A stretch of 64,000 nucleotides of DNA from Pseudoips prasinana. Lineage: Eukaryota; Arthropoda; Insecta; Lepidoptera; Nolidae. The stretch covers positions 9,869,201-9,933,200 of the forward strand of contig OX621257.1 in assembly GCA_951640165.1 (NCBI GenBank), read 5' to 3'. This document shows positions 55,741 through 64,000 of this stretch, one piece after another; position 1 is the first letter of the stretch; each line of letters opens with the position of its first letter. The notes beneath the pieces are model-generated. The model was given only the letters and a program-made list of their open reading frames with translations. It was not told the origin of the DNA and did no database searches. A program made the position numbers and the translations under genes.

Positions 55741-57384
55741 TAAAATAAAATAAAATAAAATAAAATAAAATAAAATAAAATAAAATAAAATAAAATAAAA
55801 TAAAATAAAATAAAATAAAATAAAATAAAATAAAATAAAATAAAATAAAATAAAATAAAATAAAATAAAATAAAATAAAATAAAATAAAATAAAATAAAA
55901 TAAAGTAAAGTAAAGTAAAGTAAAGTAAAGTAAAGTAAAGTAAAGTAAAGTAAAGTAAAGTAAAGTAAAGTAAAGTAAAGTAAAGTAAAGTAAAGTAAAG
56001 TAAAGTAAAGTAAAGTAAAGTAAAGTAAAGTAAAGTAAAGTAAAGTAAAGTAAAGTAAAGTAAAGTAAAGTAAAGTAAAGTAAAGTAAAGTAAAGTAAAG
56101 TAAAGTAAAGTAAAGTAAAGTAAAGTAAAGTAAAGTAAAGTAAAGTAAAGTAAAGTAAAGTAAAGTAAAGTAAAGTAAAGTAAAGTAAAGTAAAGTAAAG
56201 TAAAGTAAAGTAAAGTAAAGTAAAGTAAAGTAAAGTAAAGTAAAGTAAAGTAAAGTAAAGTAAAGTAAAGTAAAGTAAAGTAAAGTAAAGTAAAGTAAAG
56301 TAAAGTAAAGTAAAGTAAAGTAAAGTAAAGTAAAGTAAAGTAAAGTAAAGTAAAGTAAAGTAAAGTAAAGTAAAGTAAAGTAAAGTAAAGTAAAGTAAAG
56401 TAAAGTAAAGTAAAGTAAAGTAAAGTAAAGTAAAGTAAAGTAAAGTAAAGTAAAGTAAAGTAAAGTAAAGTAAAGTAAAGTAAAGTAAAGTAAAGTAAAG
56501 TAAAGTAAAGTAAAGTAAAGTAAAGTAAAGTAAAGTAAAGTAAAGTAAAGTAAAGTAAAGTAAAGTAAAGTAAAGTAAAGTAAAGTAAAGTAAAGTAAAG
56601 TAAAGTAAAGTAAAGTAAAGTAAAGTAAAGTAAAGTAAAGTAAAGTAAAGTAAAGTAAAGTAAAGTAAAGTAAAGTAAAGTAAAGTAAAGTAAAGTAAAG
56701 TAAAGTAAAGTAAAGTAAAGTAAAGTAAAGTAAAGTAAGTAAAGTAAAGTAAAGTAAAGTAAAGTAAAGTAAAGTAAAGTAAAGTAAAGTAAAGTAAAGT
56801 AAAGTAAAGTAAAGTAAAGTAAAGTAAAGTAAAGTAAAGTAAAGTAAAGTAAAGTAAAGTAAAGTAAAGTAAAGTAAAGTAAAGTAAAGTAAAGTAAAGT
56901 AAAGTAAAGTAAAGTAAAGTAAAGTAAAGTAAAGTAAAGTAAAGTAAAGTAAAGTAAGTAAAGTAAAGTAAAGTAAAGTAAAGTAAAGTAAAGTAAAGTA
57001 AAGTAAAGTAAAGTAAAGTAAAGTAAAGTAAGTAAAGTAAAGTAAAGTAAAGTAAAGTAAAGTAAAGTAAAGTAAAGTAAAGTAAAGTAAAGTAAAGTAA
57101 AGTAAAGTAAAGTAAAGTAAAGTAAAGTAAAGTAAAGTAAAGTAAAGTAAAGTAAAGTAAAGTAAAGTAAAGTAAAGTAAAGTAAAGTAAAGTAAAGTAA
57201 AGTAAAGTAAAGTAAAGTAAAGTAAAGTAAAGTAAAGTAAAGTAAAGTAAAGTAAAGTAAAGTAAAGTAAAGTAAAGTAAAGTAAAGTAAAGTAAAGTAA
57301 AGTAAAGTAAAGTAAAGTAAAGTAAAGTAAAGTAAGTAAAGTAAAGTAAAGTAAAGTAAAGTAAAGTAAAGTAAAGTAAAGTAT
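55741..57384. repeat. Pentanucleotide array (TAAAA)32 then (TAAAG)~297
   Basis: 55741-55900 is pure TAAAA; from 55901 it changes sharply to TAAAG and stays so to 57384 apart from a few units shortened to TAAG (for example near 56738, 56953, 57030 and 57333). The long minus-strand ORFs across it are an artefact of a pentamer without stops. Confidence 0.97.
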
Positions 57385-57660
57385 AATGATGCCGAACATC
57401 AATGTGTTTGGTACGCTTATGGAATAGTGGGTTTTCAGCCAACTTTAGAGAGCTTTGGTTATCACTATACAAAGTTATAGGAATGCTATTATCTAATACA
57501 TCCATTTCATTCAATAAATGTTTTAAATATAAAGCTTCTTTACAGGCTTCAGTTAAGGCCATGTATTCAGCTTCTGTGCTAGATAATGCCACAGTTTTCT
57601 GTTTTCTAGATAGATTTCATAACTTATCACACAACCAGATAAAATAAAATTATACCCAGT
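57385..57660 (-). pseudogene. copia RNase H fragment, inverted copy
   Basis: Minus-strand reading reproduces the copia segment up to HIDVRHH, after which it passes straight into the TAAAG array. No LTR accompanies it. Confidence 0.88.
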
Positions 57661-58020
57661 GTAAGACCTTCTGTCTATAGTACAGTCGGCAGCACCTCAA
57701 GCTACCCCACTTTGACCTTGAACGCGTTATGAGCAACAACAGCGGGAATCGTGCGAAAGAGATAGAGACGTTTTTGTCAATTCGTACTTGTAATGTTTCG
57801 TGCTGCAGTGCCGTAGTACTTATATAGTTATCTGTGTGCAGTGCGTAAGTGAGCATGGGTGCGTATGCACGTTGTCGCTGTGTAGAATAAGATACCTTAT
57901 TCTAGACCACGGTAGCAGGTTGATTACTTTATTAGAATCGAAATAATTAATTAGATATAGAAATTATTAGTATTAAGCAACCATCCGATGTAATACATAA
58001 GAATCTACTTTATTTTAATA

Positions 58021-58818
58021 CCTGTTTCTCATATACTTAAGTGAAAGTGATTCTTTTGAGAAAACAAATATCTTAAACCCGATAATGGCATGGCTGACAA
58101 TAAAATGAGGCCTACGTAAAATCTTAAATACCTATGAAAGCTTACAAATTATATTTTGTTTCAAAATACAAAATCAATATGTAGTGTTAATTCCGCTCAT
58201 TGTCAGTTTAATCATGCCGGGATGCAATTAGCGGAATTAACACTACATATTGATTTTGTATTTTGATTGTTATGGATTTCCGCAAAGTAACGCCTGATTC
58301 CATTACTTATATTTTGTTTGTTTCAATTACTTACCTAAATATATGCTATAAGGAATTAGAAGGATTATATGCCAAGTAGGTATAATCTTTCATTTTTACA
58401 TAGTTGTTGGAAAATCATACCTGTTTCTCATATACTTAAGTGAAAGTGATTTTTTTGAGAAAACAAATATCTTAAACCCGATAATGGCATGGCTGACAAT
58501 AAAATGAGGCCTACGTAAAATCTTAAATACCTATGAAAGCTTACAAATTATATTTTCTTTCAAAATACAAAATCAATATGTAGTGTTAATTCCGCTCATT
58601 GTCAGTTTAATCATGCCGGGATGCAATTAGCGGAATTAACACTACATATTGATTTTGTATTTTGATTGTTATGGATTTCCGCAAAGTAACGCCTGATTCC
58701 ATTACTTATATTTTGTTTGTTTCAATTACTTACCTAAATATATGCTATAAGGAATTAGAAGGATTATATGCTAAGTAGGTATAATCTTTCATTTTTACAT
58801 AGTTGTTGGAAAATCACA
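58021..58818. repeat. 399-bp tandem duplication inside the right arm
   Basis: 58021-58419 and 58420-58818 are near-identical (about three substitutions seen). Unit 1's outer part and unit 2's inner part each match the single copy in the left arm, so the duplication arose after the inversion. Confidence 0.9.
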
Positions 58819-59641
58819 ATAGCTGATACCATTTAGAAAACCTTGAGTAGAAGTTATAAGTATGTAGGTATTTACCCACTCGAAATAATTTAAATAGGTA
58901 GGTAACAAATTGAGGAAGAATGTCATACCTATCACTTCGATTGAATCATTGAATAGAACTAGGACTTCGAAGTTTGTATGAAATTCCGTGTCGAGTGAAC
59001 GGTCTTAAGAGCTAGACTCTGCAGGACATTTCATACAATTTTTAAAGTCCTTATTATTCAAAACGGCTCAACCTGTTTCAATGATACTTACGTGTCTAAG
59101 CAGAATACCTAGTCTAAATTGTAAAAAAAAAGTTTTAAGGAACCATCTATTTGTATGGAAACCTTGAAGCCCGACTTGCATTTGGACGGTTTTTTAAAAA
59201 TGTTATCTACTAACTAGGTATTTACATCTATGTATTCTACTCGTATGTGTCGGTTGAGGGAGAGGGTATCGGGTATTATTTAAGGGACGTATTGTGCAAC
59301 CGTGCTAATATGCGATGTTGTGGCTTTTTTTTTTTTTTTTTTTTTTTTTTAACGTGACGCGTGCAGTTAGCCTCTCGGCTTTTACTGCTTCACCGGACAG
59401 TAGGGGTGAGCGTGGGCTCTAACCGGCCTAGCAAATAAAAACTACAAACTAAGTACCCGCGCCGGAGGGCGCCCCCTGTGGGGCTCGAACCTCGGCTCTG
59501 GGCGGATACTGGCGGGGAGAGGGCGAGAGATCATGGTTTTTAGGGAGTTTAGTGCAACTTTCGCTCTACGTTAATGACATGACGCGGCCCCCCGTCCGCG
59601 TTGAGGGGGGCTTTTTATCGGTACGATATGCAAACTAAGGG

Positions 59642-61623
59642 TCATGGAGGACGCTGGTGGTCGCGGCGCGTTCGCGGTCGTACTCGCATCCGGCGAGTAC
59701 GAAATATCGGTTGTGCAGTGTTGCGAGAGTCTCTAATCGATTTGATGTGCTCAAGGTAAACGGTGGTCTCGTCGTCCGGTTCGTCTAGGACGTGCTTCGG
59801 ACGACGGTGCTTAATTGTGAGTCGGAGGGGAGTGTAATTGACCGCCTGTACCACCAATTTACTTGGATGGTGAGTGGCAGAGTCAAAATACCTTTTGGAC
59901 GTTTGCTTCATCCATTGCCTGATGGTAGGCAATTGGAGATCGGCATGGAGGCTTTTGTTACGGACGAACCATGGTGCGCCCACGGCTCGTCGCATAAACT
60001 TGTTCTGGACTACCTGTAGGAGGTGGATGAGATGTTCCTTAGCGTGCGCGAAGACCGGGCTCGCATAGGTCATCATGGGTCGAATGCACGTCTTGTAAAT
60101 TCTCACCTTGTTTACAAGGGACATTTTACTGCGTGCATTCAGGAGGCTGTGTAATCGATAAAGGGCAAATGAGGCACGGTTGCGAGCGTATCTCAGATGG
60201 TCCTTGAAGTTTAACTTCTGATCGAGGATCACTCCCAAGTATTTGGTTTTCCTCTCCCAGGGGATCGGTTTACCAAACATTCGGACGGGATCTGTGGTGG
60301 GCTTGGGGTGTACCCTAGAGAAGAGCACGGCTGCGCTCTTGGTCGGGTTTACTTCGATCCTCCATTTCCTGAACCATTTGCCGAGGGCATCGGCTGAGGA
60401 TTGGAGTTCTCGGTGAATGGCTGACGGGTCCCTACTGGAGTAGTAGAGAGCCGTGTCGTCAGCGAAGAGGGCTAGATGAGCCTTCTTGGGTCTGGGGATG
60501 TCGCTGGTGTACAGCGAGAACAGGAGCGGGGCAAGGACTGAGCCTTGGGGAACTCCTGCGCGTATCGGTCTGAGGGAGGAGTAATTTCCCTCGACGCGGT
60601 AGCGAAACGTTCGGTCCGTAAGGAAGTCTCGTAGGATGTGCACGAGACGGTCAGGCACTTTGAGTTTAATCAGCTTATATAATAAGCCGTTGTGCCAGAC
60701 CTTGTCGAACGCTTTGGCCACGTCGAAGAAGATTGCTCCTGTGTGGGCTCTTTGACGGGCAGCTTTCACAAGGATGTGTTCGACAATGCGATGCACCTGG
60801 TGAACGCTGGAGTGTCTGGCTCGAAAGCCAAACTGCTCGTCAGGGAGGATATCGTTTGCGTGGATGTAAGACGACAAACGGGCGTGGATGATACGCTCAT
60901 AGAGTTTCCCCATGGCGCAGAGAAGGCTAATGGGGCGGTAATTCGCCGGGTCGGATTTGGATTTAAAAGGCTTCGGGATACCAATCACGTTCGCCTGTTT
61001 CCACTGGTGTTGTTGGAAAAGGCCGCATTGAAAATCGCGACCATCAGGCTAAGTAAAAGCAATGGGAGTTGCTTGAAAACGCGATTGGTGAGTCCGTCAT
61101 AACCGGGGGCTTTACGAGGATGGAGTTTCATGATCAGAGTTTTAACCTCTTCGATGGTCACTGGCCTCAGGGGATCGTCGTCGTCGTCGACGTCTGCATC
61201 CTCCCGGGAGGGGGCAGTTGGGGTCGGAGGGAGAGGGATGGCGAGCCTACGTTCTACCTCGGAGTCAACCTCATTGAGGTGCTCCGGGTCTACTGGTAGG
61301 TTGCTGGGAGAACATTGGGTCTCTAGATTGTCGGCCATGCATTCGGCTTTTTCGTCGTCATCGAACGCGGGGCGTTGATTCGGACGCGTCAGCGGGGGGA
61401 TGGTCCAGTCGGTGTCTGTCTTGAGTCGCTTGCAGAGATTCCAAAAGGCCTTCCGCGAGGGTTGAATCTCGGCTAACGTCCTATCCCACCCGGATTCCCG
61501 CCTCTCGGTCATGCGTTCACGTACAGTACGCTGTAGTTCACGCATTCGAGTGCGGTTTTCCAAGGTGTTATAGGAGTCGAAGGCTCTGATGGCCGCGTTC
61601 TTCTCAGTCACTAACTCGCGCAA
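59642..61623 (-). pseudogene. Jockey LINE ORF2, inverted copy, frameshifted
   Basis: Two open segments: 61623-60985 (linker to RKAPGYDGLTNRVF) and 60988-59642 (IGIPKPFKSKSDPANYRPIS to the natural end, with DVAKAFDKVW, GVPQGSVLAPLLF and LFADDTALYY). A 10-base deletion between them, at the codons for SNNIFPHQW of the left copy, causes the shift. This copy keeps the ARLSSYIHANDILP segment lost from the left copy, and shares the TAA nonsense codon of the left arm (near 61650). Confidence 0.9.
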
Positions 61624-61760
61624 ATCCTCCGGGAGCTTCCACCGACTTTACGCGTCAGCCGCTGGGACCTCCCGGGAACATTCGTTCACTTGGATTTGTA
61701 CGTGAGTCGTGAAAGAGCCGATAGCTGCGAGCGTTTGCTCGGGGGTCTCTATGAGGGACC

Positions 61761-62398
61761 TAAATTAAATTAAATTAAATTAAATTAAATTAAATTAAAT
61801 TAAATTAAATTAAATTAAATTAAATTAAATTAAATTAAATTAAATTAAATTAAATTAAATTAAATTAAATTAAATTAAATTAAATTAAATTAAATTAAAT
61901 TAAATTAAATTAAATTAAATTAAATTAAATTAAATTAAATTAAATTAAATTAAATTAAATTAAATTAAATTAAATTAAATTAAATTAAATTAAATTAAAT
62001 TAAATTAAATTAAATTAAATTAAATTAAATTAAATTAAATTAAATTAAATTAAATTAAATTAAATTAAATTAAATTAAATTAAATTAAATTAAATTAAAT
62101 TAAATTAAATTAAATTAAATTAAATTAAATTAAATTAAATTAAATTAAATTAAATTAAATTAAATTAAATTAAATTAAATTAAATTAAATTAAATTAAAT
62201 TAAATTAAATTAAATTAAATTAAATTAAATTAAATTAAATTAAATTAAATTAAATTAAATTAAATTAAATTAAATTAAATTAAATTAAATTAAATTAAAT
62301 TAAATTAAATTAAATTAAATTAAATTAAATTAAATTAAATTAAATTAAATTAAATTATATTAAATTAAATTAAATTAAATTAAATTAAATTAAATTAA
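61761..62398. repeat. Pentanucleotide array (TAAAT)~127
   Basis: Homogeneous TAAAT units with a single TATAT variant near 62357. It begins two bases after the end of the inverted arm and runs into the next LINE. Confidence 0.97.
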
Positions 62399-62416
62399 TT
62401 AAGACCACCCGTTGCT

Positions 62417-63091
62417 ATGAGTGCCGACATCAAATCTTCTACTCTGGAACAAATTCTTAACCTTTCAAAGCCACTAAATACTTCATTCTCATTCACGCCA
62501 ATCACCGAGAAAGACATTATATTATCCATAAAATCCATATCCACCAAAGCGGTAGGCAATGACGGACTTCAACCACTGATGATTACCATCATTACGGAGG
62601 AACTTGCTCCTATCTTAACTCATTTAATAAATTGTTCTCTAGAGTCAAGTTTCTTCCCTTCCGCTTGGAAAAAAGCTCACGTTTTACCGCTTCCTAAAAC
62701 CACTAATCCTTCTTCCTTAACTCATTACCGTCCAATTTCAATCCTTCCTTTCCTGTCCAAGATCCTAGAGAGCATTGTTCATAAGCAACTGTCTCATTAT
62801 CTCTGTACTCACAACCTTTTAAGTCCTTTCCAATCCGGCTTTCGTCCTGGCCACAGCACTGTCACTGCACTTGTGAAAATCACAGACGACATTCGCTTGG
62901 CTATGGAACAGAAGCTACTCACCGTCTTAGTCCTACTGGATTTTAGCAGTGCGTTTAATTCGGTAGACGTTGACATCCTTCTTGCTATCCTTTCTTCCTT
63001 GAATGTCTCAGCGCCTGTGATTGCGTGGTTTGATTCATATCTTCGAGGTCGCTCACAGTCGGTCCACTACGAAGATTCTTTCTCTCAATAG
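62417..63091 (+). pseudogene. CR1/L2-like LINE RT, N-terminal half
   Basis: ISTKAVGNDGLQPLMI entry motif, LPLPKTTNPSSLTHYRPISI, FQSGFRPGHSTVTALVK, and motif A VLLDFSSAFNSVD. It is closed by a TAG after the codons YEDSFSQ; the frame continues in phase with CDLTAGVPQGGVLSPLLFS. Confidence 0.85.
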
Positions 63092-64000
63092 TGTGATCTT
63101 ACTGCGGGTGTTCCTCAGGGTGGCGTACTCTCTCCTCTTTTATTCTCCGTTTTTATAAACGCCATTACTAAAATCTTTACTTCTAACTATCATCTCTATG
63201 CAGACGACTTGCAGCTTTATCGGCACTTCAAGGCCAATGACACTAGGGAAGCCATTGCTGCCATCAATAATGATCTTGAAAACATAAGCAAGTGGGCAAA
63301 ATCTTTTGGACTCTTGGTCAACCCCTCTAAATCTCAAGTTCTCATTATTGGTGGCAGACACATGTTTAACACCTTAAATTTTTCAGCCATTCCTCCTGTT
63401 CTTTTCGATGATGTGCCGATACCTTATTCAAAATTTGCCAAAAATTTAGGTGTTTTAATCGACTGTAACCTTTCGTGGAACAATCACGTTGCAGAGGTAA
63501 GCAGGAGGGTATACTGTTCTTTTCAATCTATCAAACGTCTCCAAAAATTCTTACCATTTCAGACTAGAGTTACTCTCGCTCATTCACTTCTACTCCCTCT
63601 TCTTGACTATGCTGATGTCTGTTTTCTTGATGCAACAGAAGAAGTTCTAGATAAGCTCGAACGCCTGCAGAATTTATGCATCCGCTTTATTTTCGGCCTA
63701 AGGAAGTACGACCACGTATCGGAGTTCCGGGCTCAATTGATGTGGTTGCCTATTTGGCGGCGTCGGGACTGTCATATCCTTTCTCTACTTTATTCCATTC
63801 TTCATAACTCTGTTGCTCCCATCTATCTCCGTGAACGCTTTGAGTATCTGGTGCCTAGAGGCAAACCTTGTCGCACAGCTATTTCTCTTCTTCTAAGGAC
63901 TCCTTCTCATACTTCCAGCCGCTATGATGGCTCGTTTACTGTACGCGCAGTACGCCTTTGGAACTCTTTACCACACTTCATACGTGATAGCTCGTCATTA
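63092..64000 (+). pseudogene. CR1/L2-like LINE RT, C-terminal half (partial)
   Basis: Same frame as the preceding half: motif B GVPQGGVLSPLLFSVF, motif C HLYADDLQLY, NPSKSQVLIIGG, NLGVLIDCNLSWNNHV, then the thumb region RLQNLCIRFIFGLRKYDHVS and VRAVRLWNSLPHFI at the window end. One in-frame stop is the only lesion seen, so the element is fairly young. Confidence 0.85.

Larger units (their letters stand above)
57385..61759 (-). repeat. Inverted duplicate of 50730-54674
   Basis: Reading the minus strand from 61759 down reproduces 50730 upward: end of the Jockey endonuclease, RT, 3' UTR, poly(A), target duplication, filler, palindromic element, and the first half of copia RNase H, ending at the GGCATCATT point (54674). 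Differences: 42 bases present here and missing in the left arm, 10 bases missing here, a 399-bp tandem duplication at 58021-58818, scattered SNPs, and a different A-run length. Confidence 0.95.
62401..64000 (+). mobile_element. CR1/L2-like LINE, 5' truncated, runs off the window
   Basis: Starts directly after the TAAAT array in the pre-RT region and continues through the RT to the edge of the window. The C-terminus lies beyond. A nonsense codon divides the RT at 63089-63091. Confidence 0.88.

Noticed and set aside
55693..57592. Two minus-strand ORFs of 569 and 627 codons rich in L, Y, F and T
   Set aside because: They are translations of the TAAAA/TAAAG array, which has no stop in those frames; one is only entered through the copia RNase H fragment. 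Not genes.

Overview
The window reads as nuclear DNA of an insect, most probably a moth or butterfly. The reasons are the AT-rich intergenic sequence, a multi-exon CYP4-clan cytochrome P450 with GT-AG introns, tRNA-headed SINEs of a lepidopteran type, and a dense mix of R1, Jockey, RTE, I-like and CR1-like LINEs with copia, piggyBac and Tc1 elements. The species cannot be named from sequence alone. No rRNA, functional tRNA or prokaryotic feature was seen.

Layout. 1-2130 carries an intact 683-codon RAG1/Transib-like transposase ORF. 2345-5320 is a decayed R1-clade LINE on the minus strand. From 5864 to 35981 ten exons of one P450 gene can be followed on the plus strand, joined in compatible phases and carrying WxxxR, ExxR, PERW and the heme cysteine loop. 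A one-base loss in a run of A in exon 5 breaks the frame, and no C-terminal exon was recognised, so the copy is a pseudogene, contains a sequence error, or has its last exon beyond this window. Its introns are swollen by transposons: a minus-strand LINE carrying an RNase H LINE (12-bp target duplication) and a SINE; a foldback element and a 57-bp minisatellite; three RTE copies; a broken transposase; a LINE split at TTAA by a piggyBac relic; and a TA-flanked terminal-inverted-repeat element studded with a repeated motif.

38852-55007 is a copia element with almost identical 144/143-bp LTRs and a CCATT target duplication. Its pol is interrupted by about 12.4 kb of other DNA. That filler contains a Tc1-type DD35E transposase split into three exons (with SINEs in an intron), tandem duplications, and a Jockey LINE with its own 11-bp target duplication.

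The most unusual structure is at 50730-61759. About 3.9 kb of Jockey LINE, filler and copia RNase H is present again in inverted orientation at 57385-61759. The second copy is enclosed by long pentanucleotide arrays, (TAAAA/TAAAG)n before it and (TAAAT)n after it. The arms carry different indels, including a 399-bp tandem duplication on one side only, so they are not a simple mirror copy. The window ends in a CR1/L2-like LINE (62401-64000).

Apart from the P450, every coding sequence found is mobile-element derived. The locus records serial nesting of transposons within and beside one P450 gene, followed by a local inverted duplication.
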